In this document: one piece after another, positions 42,409 through 51,466 of the stretch
Position numbering within the stretch: position 1 is the stretch's first letter
How the letters are laid out: each line of letters starts with the position of its first letter
NCBI RefSeq assembly: GCF_900101625.1
Contig: NZ_FMYZ01000003.1
Location: 62,001 to 126,000, forward strand
Length of the DNA stretch: 64,000 nucleotides
Source of the DNA: Cupriavidus sp. YR651
GTDB taxonomy: Bacteria > Pseudomonadota > Gammaproteobacteria > Burkholderiales > Burkholderiaceae
Reading direction: 5' to 3'
Program-made: the position numbers and the translations under genes
The notes under the pieces: generated by a model
Told to the model about the DNA's origin: nothing
The model's input: the letters and a program-made list of their open reading frames with translations, nothing else
The model's database searches: none

Positions 42409-44148
42409 TCAGTAGATGCTCGGTTCGTCGACGGGCGCGCCGAAATCGGTCTGCAGGAAGTCGAAGTCGCAGCCGTCGTTGGCCTGGCGGATATGTTTCG
42501 AGAACATCCAGCCGTAGCCGCGCGCATAGCGCGGGGGCAGCGGCGTCCAGGCCGCGCGGCGCCGTGCGAGTTCCTCGTCGGAGACTTCCAGCTGGATGCT
42601 GCGGCGCTCGATGTCCACGGAGATCCGGTCGCCGGTCTGCACCAGCGCGAATGGCCCGCCGATATACGACTCGGGCGAGACGTGCAGGATGCAGGCGCCG
42701 TAGCTGGTGCCGCTCATGCGCGCATCGGACATGCGCAGCATGTCGCGCACGCCCTGCTGCACGAGTTTCTTCGGAATCGGCAACATGCCCCATTCCGGCA
42801 TGCCGGGGCCGCCTTGCGGGCCGGCGTTGCGCAGGATCAGGATGTGGTCGGCCGTGACGTCGAGGTCGTCGCGCTCCACTGCTGCCTTCATCGACGGATA
42901 GTCGTCGAACACCAGCGCGGGGCCCGTATGTTTGAAGAAGCGTTTCTCGCAGGCGCTCGGCTTGATCACGCAGCCGTCCGGCGCGATGTTGCCCTTGAGC
43001 ACGGCCAGCGCGCCCTCCTGGTACAGCGCGTTGTCGACGGTGCGGATCACGTCGTCGTTGTAGACCTCCGCGCCCGCGATGTTCTCGCCGAGCGTGCGGC
43101 CCGTGACGGTGCGTGCGTCCAGGTGCAGCTTGTCGCGGATGCGGCTCATCAGCCCCGGCAGCCCGCCCGCATAGAAGAAATCTTCCATCAGGTACTTGTC
43201 GCCGCTTGGCCGGATGTTGGCGATCACGGGCACGTGGCGGCTGGCGCGGTCGAAGTCGTCCAGGCCGATGTCGTGGCCCGCGCGCCGCGCCATGGCGATC
43301 ACGTGGATGATCGCGTTGGTGGAGCAGCCCATCGCCATCGCCACGGCGATCGCGTTTTCAAACGACTGGCGGGTCTGGATGCGCTGCGGCGTCAGGTCTT
43401 CCCAGACCATGTCGACGATGCGGCGGCCCGCTTCGGAACACATGCGGATGTGGTTGGCGTCGGCGGCGGGAATCGACGAGGCGCCTGGCAGCGTCATGCC
43501 GATGGATTCGGCGATGGCCGTCATCGTGCTGGCCGTGCCCATCGTCATGCAGGTGCCGTGGCTGCGGGCGATGCCGCCCTCGATGCCGATCCACTCGGTC
43601 TTGCTGATATTGCCGGCGCGGCGCTCGTCCCAGAATTTCCACGCATCGGACCCCGACCCCAGCACGTTGCCCTTGTAGTTGCCGCGCAGCATGGGCCCCG
43701 CGGGCACGTAGATGGCCGGCACGCCGGCGCTGGTGGCGCCCATCAGCAGGCCCGGCGTGGTCTTGTCGCAGCCGCCCATCAGCACGGCGCCGTCGATGGG
43801 GTGGGAGCGGATCAGTTCTTCCGTCTCCATCGCCAGCAGGTTGCGATAGAGCATCGTGGTCGGCTTGACGGAGCTTTCCGACAAAGAAATGGCCGGCAGT
43901 TCTACGGGGAAACCGCCGGCCTGCAGGATGCCGCGCTTGACGTCTTCCACCCGCTGTTTGAAGTGCGAATGGCAGGGGTTGATATCGGACCAGGTGTTGA
44001 TGATGGCGATGAGCGGCTTGCCCATCCACTCGTCGGGCGAGTAGCCCATCTGCATGATCCGCGAGCGATGCCCCGACGAACGCAGGTCATCGGGGGCAAA
44101 CCAGCGCGCGCTGCGCAGCGCGTCCGGCGTCTTCTTGTGAGCCGTCAT
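42409..44148 (-). CDS. IlvD/Edd-family dehydratase (sugar-acid or arabinonate-type)
   Basis: 579 residues. Fe-S and Mg-binding motifs: IIN followed by TWSDINPCH, MGGCDKTTPGLLMG and RSHGTCMTMGTASTM; the C-terminal IYLHVSPESYIGGPFALVQTGD-like region is present in short form. These occur in both branched-chain-acid dehydratase and sugar-acid dehydratases; the neighbours (RraA-like, Bug, hydroxyacid dehydrogenase, FCD-type GntR) favour a sugar-acid dehydratase, for example arabinonate or xylonate. First gene of the operon, under the GntR promoter region. Confidence 0.9.
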   Translation of the reverse strand: MTAHKKTPDALRSARWFAPDDLRSSGHRSRIMQMGYSPDEWMGKPLIAIINTWSDINPCHSHFKQRVEDVKRGILQAGGFPVELPAISLSESSVKPTTMLYRNLLAMETEELIRSHPIDGAVLMGGCDKTTPGLLMGATSAGVPAIYVPAGPMLRGNYKGNVLGSGSDAWKFWDERRAGNISKTEWIGIEGGIARSHGTCMTMGTASTMTAIAESIGMTLPGASSIPAADANHIRMCSEAGRRIVDMVWEDLTPQRIQTRQSFENAIAVAMAMGCSTNAIIHVIAMARRAGHDIGLDDFDRASRHVPVIANIRPSGDKYLMEDFFYAGGLPGLMSRIRDKLHLDARTVTGRTLGENIAGAEVYNDDVIRTVDNALYQEGALAVLKGNIAPDGCVIKPSACEKRFFKHTGPALVFDDYPSMKAAVERDDLDVTADHILILRNAGPQGGPGMPEWGMLPIPKKLVQQGVRDMLRMSDARMSGTSYGACILHVSPESYIGGPFALVQTGDRISVDIERRSIQLEVSDEELARRRAAWTPLPPRYARGYGWMFSKHIRQANDGCDFDFLQTDFGAPVDEPSIY

Positions 44149-44290
44149 GTGTCTCTTCCACCGTTGAAGTCGTCACGGCGCGCTTGTCCGCTGGATCGGA
44201 GCCCGATCGCTGCCCGGGTTGCCGGATACCTGCCCGATGTCGCCGGACGCGGTGCCGGACATGTGCGCCGTTGTTTCGAAGCATTAAAGC

Positions 44291-44304
44291 ACTAATATAT
44301 TAGT
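44291..44304. promoter_or_regulatory. Palindrome ACTAATATATTAGT, candidate GntR operator
   Basis: A perfect 14-bp palindrome in the 261-base region between the divergent dehydratase and gntR genes. FCD-type GntR regulators bind short AT-rich palindromes. It is placed to control the operon and its own gene. Confidence 0.65.
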
Positions 44305-44409
44305 ACGTCAACGCGAAAGGTTTGGGCTAGAATCCGGGCCGATGGGGCGACATGTCTCGACAATGTCCGCCGCATTGCGCATCCCGCATCACAATTTCAG
44401 ACGCATCCG

Positions 44410-45111
44410 ATGGAAGCCACGCTTCAAGCCCTGCCGATCCAGTTCCAGTTCGACCGCACGCGCCAGGCGGCGCCGCAGGTGTTCGAGCATATGCGGGACC
44501 TGATCATCTCGATGGCGCTGCCGCCGGGCACCGTGCTGTCGCGGCCGGACCTCGCCACGCAATACGGCATCAGCCAGACGCCCGTGCGCGACGCATTGAT
44601 CCGGCTGGCCGAAGAGGGGCTGGTCGACGTCTTTCCGCAGCACGCCACGCGCGTGAGCCGCATCGACGTGGCGCTGGCGCGGCAGGCGCATTTCCTGCGC
44701 CGGTCGGTGGAACTGGAGATCGTGCGCACGCTGGCCGGGCATCCGGACCCGGTGCTGGTCGAGCGCCTGCGCGCCACCGTGGCGCGCCAGCAGCGCATGC
44801 TGGACCTGGACGACCTGGCCGAATTCAGCGTCAACGACCAGGCATTCCACCGCCAGCTATACGAGGCCGCCGCCGTGCCGGACCTGTTCGCGCTCGTGCG
44901 CCGTCAGAGCGGCCATCTGGACCGCCTGCGTCGCCTGCATCTGCCGATCCCCGGCAAGGCCAACGCCGTGCTGCGCGATCACAACGCCATCATCGACGCC
45001 ATCGCCGCCGGCGATCCGGCCCGCGCCGAGGCCAGCCTGCGCACCCACCTGTCCGGCACGCTGGCCAACGTGGAAGATATCCGCACGCGCCACGGCGACT
45101 ACCTGCGCTAA
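44410..45111 (+). CDS. GntR-family transcriptional regulator, FCD subfamily
   Basis: 233 residues. N-terminal winged helix (about 22-85): [37 protein letters not shown]-terminal helical FCD domain (about 90-220) with [20 protein letters not shown], containing Asp and His of the metal site. Divergent from the sugar-acid operon, so the likely repressor of it, responding to an acid intermediate. Its 3' end overlaps the VOC gene by 4 nt, converging. Confidence 0.95.
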   Translation: MEATLQALPIQFQFDRTRQAAPQVFEHMRDLIISMALPPGTVLSRPDLATQYGISQTPVRDALIRLAEEGLVDVFPQHATRVSRIDVALARQAHFLRRSVELEIVRTLAGHPDPVLVERLRATVARQQRMLDLDDLAEFSVNDQAFHRQLYEAAAVPDLFALVRRQSGHLDRLRRLHLPIPGKANAVLRDHNAIIDAIAAGDPARAEASLRTHLSGTLANVEDIRTRHGDYLR

Positions 45112-45482
45112 GCCTCCAGCACGGACAGGATGTTGCCGGCCGGGTCCCTGAACCAGGCGATGGTCGGCCCGTTGCCGCGCATGATGCCGCGCGCGTCGGT
45201 TTTCAGGCCGGGCTGGTCATACATTTCAAACCGTACGCCGCGCTGCATCAGCGCCTCCACCGTCTTGTCGACGCTCTCCACCGGGAAATTCAGCACCGTG
45301 AATGTTGCGGGTGCGTGATTCGACTTTGGATACAGCAGCACGCGATTGCCGCCCGCGAGGTGCAGGGTGAGCAGGCCGTGTTCCTCGGTGACATCCAGCC
45401 CGAGCGTGTTCGCGTAGAAGTCCCTTGCCAGCGGGATATCGTTGACCGAGAAGCTGCTGAAAGCCTGACTGTCCTTGAGCAT
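45108..45482 (-). CDS. VOC-family protein (glyoxalase/bleomycin-resistance type)
   Basis: 124 residues from ATG 45482, chosen for the GGGAGACACCG binding site. Starts [20 protein letters not shown], then [19 protein letters not shown], and ends [13 protein letters not shown], the common VOC pattern ending. Metal sites are incomplete (Asn and Leu in place of usual Glu/His), so enzyme activity is uncertain. Small, cytosolic. Confidence 0.92.
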   Translation of the reverse strand: MLKDSQAFSSFSVNDIPLARDFYANTLGLDVTEEHGLLTLHLAGGNRVLLYPKSNHAPATFTVLNFPVESVDKTVEALMQRGVRFEMYDQPGLKTDARGIMRGNGPTIAWFRDPAGNILSVLEA

Positions 45483-45572
45483 CGGTGTCTCCCTGGCAGA
45501 AAAAGGCATGCGCCGGGCTTGCGAACTGGCGCACCATCGCCCCAGTATTGTTCATCGACGGATGACTCACAA

Positions 45573-46436
45573 ATGGCGCGATCCCTGTCCACATTGCCCG
45601 CCGCCCCGGCCACCGCCGCGCTCACCGCGCTGGCGATGGCCGCGTTTGCCGCCAATTCGCTGCTGGCGCGGCTGGCGCTCAAGGGCACCGGCATCGACGC
45701 GGCGACGTTCACGCTCGTGCGCATCGCCTCGGCCGCCGTGGTGCTGATGCTGATCCTGCGCGTGCGCGGCGGCCAGCGCGGCATGGCCGGTGACTGGCCC
45801 GCGGCCGTGGCGCTGCTGGTCTATGCCTGCGGATTCTCGTTCGCGTACCTGCGGCTGTCCGCCGGCACCGGCGCGCTGATCCTGTTTGCCTGCGTGCAGG
45901 CGACGATGATCGGCCACGGCCTGTGGCAAGGCGACCGGCTGCGTGCGATCCAGTGGCTGGGCACCGCGCTCGCGTTGGCCGGCCTGGTGTGGCTGGTGCT
46001 GCCCGGGCTGCAGGCACCGCCACCGGGCGCCACGGTCATGATGGCGGCCGCGGGCATCGGCTGGGGCGTCTACTCGCTGCGCGGCAAGCGCGCTGCCGAT
46101 GCGCTGGCGGCGACCGCGGGCAACTTCGTGCGCGCCGTGCCGCTGGCCGTGGCGATCAGCGCGGCCGCGTTGCCGATGTTGTCGGTGGACCTGCACGGCG
46201 TGCTGTGCGGCATCGCGTCCGGCGCCGTCACATCGGGTGTCGGCTATGTGATCTGGTATGCGGCGTTGCGCGGATTGTCGTCGACCACCGCGGCCACCGT
46301 GCAACTGAGCGTGCCGGTGCTGGCCGCGCTCGGCGGCATTGCGTGGCTGGGCGAGCCGATGACGGCGCGGCTGGCCGTCGGCGCCAGCGCCATCCTTGGC
46401 GGCATCGCCCTCATCATCGTGGCACGGCGACGATGA
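45573..46436 (+). CDS. EamA/DMT-superfamily transporter
   Basis: 287 residues with ten hydrophobic helices, in two repeats (EamA domains). Starts SLSTLPAAPATAALTALAMA, has ANSLLARLALKGTGIDAATF and GKRAADALAATAGNFVRAVP in the second half, then VPVLAALGGIAWLGEPMT. Inner-membrane exporter of metabolites; substrate unknown. The start lies inside a long overlapping frame; ATG 45573 gives the standard length. Divergent to the VOC gene. Confidence 0.93.
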   Translation: MARSLSTLPAAPATAALTALAMAAFAANSLLARLALKGTGIDAATFTLVRIASAAVVLMLILRVRGGQRGMAGDWPAAVALLVYACGFSFAYLRLSAGTGALILFACVQATMIGHGLWQGDRLRAIQWLGTALALAGLVWLVLPGLQAPPPGATVMMAAAGIGWGVYSLRGKRAADALAATAGNFVRAVPLAVAISAAALPMLSVDLHGVLCGIASGAVTSGVGYVIWYAALRGLSSTTAATVQLSVPVLAALGGIAWLGEPMTARLAVGASAILGGIALIIVARRR

Positions 46437-46638
46437 TCCCGCCGTGAAGCCGGCGATGCGGGCATGACCCATGGCCCATGGCGTGGGCCGTCGCGTCCGG
46501 TTTTTTGGCAGCAACGTGCGCTGCAGACGACACGCTGCGCGCTCTCGCGGCCAATCCCCGCTGCACAAGCCACGATCAGTGGTCAGTCACCCGTTGGAAT
46601 TGATAGATTCTGGGTATCTTCCTATCGGATTGCCCGCG

Positions 46639-46893
46639 ATGTTCAGAGTCATGATTGCCACCACCGAGCAACTGGGGCAGGTGCTCCAGGGCGCTCGCCA
46701 GATCGCCGGCCTGACCCAGGCAGAAGCTGCCGCCCGACTGAACATCAGTCAGAGCCGGATATCCCACATGGAGCTCAACCCCGAAACCATCAGCGCCACG
46801 CAGTTGCTGGCCTTGCTGGGCACCTACGATCTCGACCTGTATGTCGAGTCCAGGGCGATTGGCGACGCGGCGCTGGAAAGGATGGAGTGGTAG
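46639..46893 (+). CDS. HipB-like XRE-family transcriptional regulator (orphan)
   Basis: 84 residues. Single helix-turn-helix: GQVLQGARQIAGLTQAEAAA and RLNISQSRISHME, then LALLGTYDLDLYVESR. Very like HipB antitoxins, but no hipA-like toxin gene follows (the next gene is the SLC13 permease on the other strand). A solitary antitoxin or regulator. An ATG at 46651 is an alternative start. Confidence 0.88.
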   Translation: MFRVMIATTEQLGQVLQGARQIAGLTQAEAAARLNISQSRISHMELNPETISATQLLALLGTYDLDLYVESRAIGDAALERMEW

Positions 46894-46966
46894 ATCGAGG
46901 CGCAGATCGGGATGCGGGTTGCGCGCCCGGGCACGCAGCGATGCCGGCCGCATCCCTCGGCGGCGG

Positions 46967-48445
46967 CTACGGCAGGTAACCGAGCAGGCGCCACCACAGG
47001 AAGTCGAGCGGCAGCAACACGAGCACGGTGATCGCCGCCAGCGACAGGCACAGCCGCGTGCCGTGCCGCAGCCCCACGCCGCCCAGCTGCATGGCAATCA
47101 CAATGGGTGGCGACTGGTACGGGAAGAACACGGTCGAGAACACCGGCACCTGCAGCATCAGCACGGTCTCCAGCGGCAGGCCGGTCGCACTGGCCAGGTC
47201 GCGCGCCAGTGGCGTCAGCACGGCGGGCAGCGCGGGCAGCGTCGACATCAACCCCAGCACGGCGCCCATCGCGCCGAGCGCGCCGACATTGCCAACGGTG
47301 TGCCCCGGCGCCAGCGGCAGCCAGTGCAGCAGCGCCGCGCTGATCGCGGTGCCGAGCCCCGTCGATTCCACCACCGCACCAAGCCCGAGAAAGCCCGCCA
47401 CGTACAGCAGCGGGATCAGGTGCACTTGTTCCGTCAGGGCCTTGGTCGATACAAGCCCGACGCCCGGCAGCAGGCAGATGATGCAGGCGGCCAGTGAAAT
47501 CCAGGCCGGCGAGACGCCATGCCACGCATCGGTCGCGAAGCCGGCCACGGCAAGCGCCAGGATGATGGCCAGCGTCTTCTCCTGACCACCCATTGCGGTG
47601 CGCGTGGCGGCGGGCTGCGCCGCCATCGTCCGGGTCTCCGGAAAGAGCCGGCAAACCAGCCACACCAGCACAACGGTCTTGAGCGCGCCGAGGATCGGGA
47701 AATGCAGCAGCAGGTAGCTGCCATAGCTGAGATTGATCCCGTACAGCGAGCTGGCCGCACCCAGCAGCACGCTGTTGGGAATATTGGCGGGCAGAATCGA
47801 GGTAGGCGGCATGTAGCTGGCCGCGGCCACGGTCAGCACCATGCCGATGCGGCCATTGGACCCGGGCCCGAAGCCGAGCCGCTCGGCCAGCGCCAGCACG
47901 ATCGGCATCAGCAGCAGCACGCGGCCCGTGGTGGACGGCATCAGGAACGCCAGTCCCACCGCACTCATCGCCACCGTGGCGATCACTTGCGGATAGGTGC
48001 CCACGCGCTTGTGGAAGATGATGTCGGCCAGCCGCAACGCCAGCCCCGTGCTGCGTAGCGCCACGCCCGTCACGGCACCGCCAAACATCAGCCACCATGC
48101 CGTCGACGTGAAGCCCGAAAACACCACGGGCGCCGGCGCGATGTGGAACACGACGGCGCACAGGAAAAACAGCAACGTGGCCGTGGGCTCGGGCAGCACG
48201 CCGAGGGCCCAGCAGCAGACCGTGGAGGCCACCAGCGCGCCGGCCCAGATCAGCGCGGCCGGGGCACCGACCGCGTGGCCGGCGATCCAGACTGCGCTGA
48301 TGCAGGCCGCGATCAGCAGTGCGGCGCGGATGGAGTCCGTGGCGCGGCCGGCGAGCGGCGCGGGTTTGGGTGGGGCGGAGGGGGCGGTGGGGGCGTCGGC
48401 ACGTGATTCGGTACGTGAATCGGCGCGGCCGGGGGTGGCAGGCAT
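46967..48445 (-). CDS. SLC13/DASS-type anion permease
   Basis: 492 residues, about 12 hydrophobic segments. SNGRIGMVLTVAAASYMPPTS and FSGFTSTAWWLMFGGAVTGV fit SLC13/CitM-like carriers; the second half repeats TPLARDLASATGLPLETVLM followed by FFPYQSPPIVIAM. Transports dicarboxylates, tricarboxylates or sulfate with sodium. Divergent from an AraC-family gene that may regulate it. Confidence 0.9.
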   Translation of the reverse strand: MPATPGRADSRTESRADAPTAPSAPPKPAPLAGRATDSIRAALLIAACISAVWIAGHAVGAPAALIWAGALVASTVCCWALGVLPEPTATLLFFLCAVVFHIAPAPVVFSGFTSTAWWLMFGGAVTGVALRSTGLALRLADIIFHKRVGTYPQVIATVAMSAVGLAFLMPSTTGRVLLLMPIVLALAERLGFGPGSNGRIGMVLTVAAASYMPPTSILPANIPNSVLLGAASSLYGINLSYGSYLLLHFPILGALKTVVLVWLVCRLFPETRTMAAQPAATRTAMGGQEKTLAIILALAVAGFATDAWHGVSPAWISLAACIICLLPGVGLVSTKALTEQVHLIPLLYVAGFLGLGAVVESTGLGTAISAALLHWLPLAPGHTVGNVGALGAMGAVLGLMSTLPALPAVLTPLARDLASATGLPLETVLMLQVPVFSTVFFPYQSPPIVIAMQLGGVGLRHGTRLCLSLAAITVLVLLPLDFLWWRLLGYLP

Positions 48446-48585
48446 CGGAGGCAGTCTCGCTGGGCGCCAGTCGCACGCTTGGCGCCGACGGCATCGTTGT
48501 CATTGCCGACATCGTAGGCGCGGGCCGACTGGCGGAGTTACACTTTCCGGGCAATTTCTTACGAATTCCTGCCAGCGCCCCGATC

Positions 48586-49395
48586 GTGCCCCTACGTCCC
48601 ATTCAGCGCCCCGTGTTTGACCCCGCGCCGCGTACGCGCCCCAGTGCGGCGGAGCCCGTCATCGCGCACCTGCGCCTGCCACCGCCCAATGCGATGATCC
48701 CGCGACATCGTCACACGTGGGCGCAAGTGTCGTTTCCGGTCAACGGCAGCATGCGTATCACGGCGGCGGGTACCACGTGGATCGTGCCGCCGCTGCGCGC
48801 GGTGTGGATTCCACCCGGCGTGCCACACGAGGTGGTGACGCAGGGCCACGTGCGGTTCTATGCCTGTTATCTCGATCCCCACGTGTGTGCATTGCCGGCC
48901 GATGCCTGCGTGGTGCTGGAGGTGTCGCCGCTGATGCGCGAGCTGATCGATGCGCTGACGCAAGGCGCGAGGCGTGGCGACAAGCGCCGCCACCTGGCGG
49001 CCAGCCTGTTGATCGAGGAACTGGCCGCGGCGCCGACGCTGTCGCTCGGACTGGCGCTGCCATCGGACCGCCGGCTCAAGGCGCTTTGCGATGCGCTGAT
49101 GGAAGATCCGGGATCGGCGGCCAGCCTGGCGGAATGGGCGGCGCGCACCGGGGCCAGCGAACGCACGCTGGCACGTCTGTTCCAGACCGAACTGCAGACC
49201 AGCTTTGGCAACTGGCGGCAGCAGTTGCGCCTGGCGCATGCGATCGACCTGATGAGCCGGGGCAAGCCGCTGGCCCACGTGGCGGCGGAAACGGGATATG
49301 CGAATGCGGGCGCGTTCTCGACGATGTTCCGGCGCGCGCTGGGGCGTCCGCCGCGCGATTTCATGGCACAGCGGCGCGACGCCGGCGGCGGCTAG
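48586..49395 (+). CDS. AraC-family regulator with cupin sensor domain
   Basis: 269 residues from GTG 48586; the start is uncertain because no strong binding site is seen. N-terminal cupin (about 30-110): MIPRHRHTWAQVSFPVNGSM and RAVWIPPGVPHEV. AraC DNA-binding domain (about 165-265): SLAEWAARTGASERTLARLF and HVAAETGYANAGAFSTMFRR. Divergent from the SLC13 permease, probably its activator. Its end overlaps the alkB end by 4 nt, converging. Confidence 0.92.
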   Translation: MPLRPIQRPVFDPAPRTRPSAAEPVIAHLRLPPPNAMIPRHRHTWAQVSFPVNGSMRITAAGTTWIVPPLRAVWIPPGVPHEVVTQGHVRFYACYLDPHVCALPADACVVLEVSPLMRELIDALTQGARRGDKRRHLAASLLIEELAAAPTLSLGLALPSDRRLKALCDALMEDPGSAASLAEWAARTGASERTLARLFQTELQTSFGNWRQQLRLAHAIDLMSRGKPLAHVAAETGYANAGAFSTMFRRALGRPPRDFMAQRRDAGGG

Positions 49396-50054
49396 CGTGT
49401 CTTGCGAAAGGTGAGGTTGATACGCTCGTGGCCCGTGAGCGGGTGATCGCCGTCGGCCAATGGCGTGATGCCGTGGAACACCAGCCGCGACGGCCCGCCC
49501 CACACCACCACGTCGCCATGCGCCAGCCGGATACGGTCTGGCCGGTCGGCGCGGCGCAGGCCACCCCACAGGAATGTGGCGGGCAGGCCCAGTGACACGG
49601 ACACGATGGGCGCGCGCAGGTCGAGTTCATCCCGATCCTGATGGAGCGACAGCCGCGTGCCCGGCAGGTAGCGGTTGATCAGGCACGCGTCGGGCGCAAA
49701 GCCGGGATAGCCGGCCGCTTCCGCCGCCCGTCGTGCGAGGGCGCGCAACACCTCGGGCATCGCTGGCCAGTGCTCGCCCGACTGCGGGTCGACGGGATCG
49801 TAGCGATAGCCTGTGCGGTCCGACACCCAGCCCGCGTCGCCGCAATTGGTCATGGCCACCGACATGCGCAGCCCGCCCGGCGTGATCAGGTTCCGGAACG
49901 GCGCGGCCGCGCTCACGTCGCGCACGGCGGCCAGCAGGTCCTGTTCGACGTCCCGCGCGAAGCCGCGCAAGACCACGGCGCCGGGCGCCAGCGTTTCGAT
50001 GGCGGGCGAGGCGTCGGGATCGGCGGGCAGGGCGTCAAACAGATCGAACGTCAT
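49392..50054 (-). CDS. alkB: AlkB-type alpha-ketoglutarate-dependent DNA/RNA repair dioxygenase
   Basis: 220 residues. Iron-binding HxD in SLHQDRDELD, distal His in FHGITPL and 2-oxoglutarate-binding Arg in RINLTFRKT; VSVSLGLPATFLWGG and LAHGDVVVWGG are characteristic of AlkB. Removes methyl groups from 1-methyladenine and 3-methylcytosine. It lies 15 nt downstream of ada, in the classic ada-alkB adaptive-response operon. Confidence 0.96.
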   Translation of the reverse strand: MTFDLFDALPADPDASPAIETLAPGAVVLRGFARDVEQDLLAAVRDVSAAAPFRNLITPGGLRMSVAMTNCGDAGWVSDRTGYRYDPVDPQSGEHWPAMPEVLRALARRAAEAAGYPGFAPDACLINRYLPGTRLSLHQDRDELDLRAPIVSVSLGLPATFLWGGLRRADRPDRIRLAHGDVVVWGGPSRLVFHGITPLADGDHPLTGHERINLTFRKTR

Positions 50055-50069
50055 GGCAGGGTGCGCGTG

Positions 50070-51260
50070 TCAGGCCTCGGATGATACCGAGGCGTCGGCC
50101 GCTTCGCGTTCGAGCAGCGTGCGTTTGCGCTCCACGCCCCAGCGGTAGCCGGACAGCGCGCCGTCCTGCCGCACCACGCGATGGCACGGGATGGCCACCG
50201 CCAGCGTATTGGCGGCGCATGCCTGGGCCACCGCGCGCACCGCTCGCGGCGCGCCGATGCGTGCGGCGATGTCGGCATAGCTCACGGTCTGCCCGACAGG
50301 GATCTCCTGCAAGGCGCGCCACACACGTTGCTGGAACGCGGTGCCGCGCACATCCAGCGGCAGCGCCGGGTCGGTATCGCGCATCCCTTCCACCAGCCCG
50401 ACCACGCGCGCCACCAGTTGCTCGAAGTGCTCATCGCCGCCTTCCAGCTGCGCGCTCGGAAAGCGGTCCTGCAGTTCGCGCACCAGCGCGTCAGGGTCGT
50501 CGCCGAGCGAGATCGCCACCACACCCTTGTCACTGCAGGCCACCAGTACCGCCCCGAGCGAACACTGGCCCACCGCAAAGCGGATGTGCACGTCGGCGCC
50601 GCCCGCGCGATACGCGCGCGGCGTCATGCCCAGCGATTGCGTGGACGTGGCATAGAAGCGGCCGTTGGAGTTGAAGCCCGCTTCGTAGATGGCCTCGGTG
50701 ACGGACCCGCCGCGATCCAGCGCTTCATGCACGCGCCGCACGCGATGCGTGGCCGCGTAGTCGCGCGGCGTGACGCCGGTAATGCGGCGGAACAGGCGAT
50801 GGAAATACTGCGGACTCATGCCGGCGGCGCGGGCCAGTTCATCGAGCGACGGCATTTCGGGCGACGACTCGATCTGGCGGCACGCCTGGAGTACCAGCGC
50901 CGCCTGCCGTTCGGCCAGCGAAGGCTGGTCCGGCTTGCAGCGTTTGCAGGGGCGGAAGCCGGCGTGCTCGGCGTCGTCGCGTGTGGCGTAGTACGACACG
51001 TTGTCGCGCAGCGGCAGCCGTGCGCCGCAGGACGGGCGGCAATAGACGCCGGTCGTGCGTACCGAATACCAGAAGCGGCCGTCGAATGCGGCGTCGCGCT
51101 GGCGTACGGCGTCCCACAACGTGGCGTCATCGGCGGGCAAGCCGGCGCGCCGGACGGCGGTGGCCCGGGCGCTTTTGGCGGCAGGTTGGGTGGCGCGTTC
51201 GGTGGCAGATTGGGCGGACTTGCGGACGGGTTGCGTCATAGGGCGGGCGAGGGGTTCCAT
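50070..51260 (-). CDS. ada: Bifunctional Ada: methylphosphotriester acceptor, AraC-type activator and O6-methylguanine-DNA methyltransferase
   Basis: 396 residues; AAGGAG before the ATG. N-terminal zinc domain with the acceptor Cys (VYCRPSCGARLP and RPCKRCKPD, four Cys). Then an AraC helix-turn-helix (ELARAAGMSPQYFHRLFRRI). C-terminal methyltransferase with active-site PCHRV. Self-methylation turns it into an activator of its own operon. Upstream of alkB. Confidence 0.97.
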   Translation of the reverse strand: MEPLARPMTQPVRKSAQSATERATQPAAKSARATAVRRAGLPADDATLWDAVRQRDAAFDGRFWYSVRTTGVYCRPSCGARLPLRDNVSYYATRDDAEHAGFRPCKRCKPDQPSLAERQAALVLQACRQIESSPEMPSLDELARAAGMSPQYFHRLFRRITGVTPRDYAATHRVRRVHEALDRGGSVTEAIYEAGFNSNGRFYATSTQSLGMTPRAYRAGGADVHIRFAVGQCSLGAVLVACSDKGVVAISLGDDPDALVRELQDRFPSAQLEGGDEHFEQLVARVVGLVEGMRDTDPALPLDVRGTAFQQRVWRALQEIPVGQTVSYADIAARIGAPRAVRAVAQACAANTLAVAIPCHRVVRQDGALSGYRWGVERKRTLLEREAADASVSSEA

Positions 51261-51466
51261 GGCAAGGCTCCTTCGTGCGGATCGTCAGGATGTCGATGGC
51301 CTCATCGTAGGCAGCTGCGACGATCCACACACTCCGGCGCTTGCTTTTGAATTCTGCGCCTTGGAGGTCGCCTCGAAAAGATCCTGGCGTCGTGACGCTG
51401 GCAGGGCCGGCGCATGCCATGTCTCGCCCGGTGCACCCGGTGGTGCACCGATGGGCATTCTCCGTC

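Noticed and set aside
42493..44295. 600-residue plus-strand protein
   Set aside because: Antisense shadow of the dehydratase gene, whose motifs are unambiguous.
44352..46436. A single 694-residue protein
   Set aside because: The long frame is open in high-GC antisense-like sequence; only the part from 45573 shows the DMT transporter, and the left part overlaps the gntR gene.
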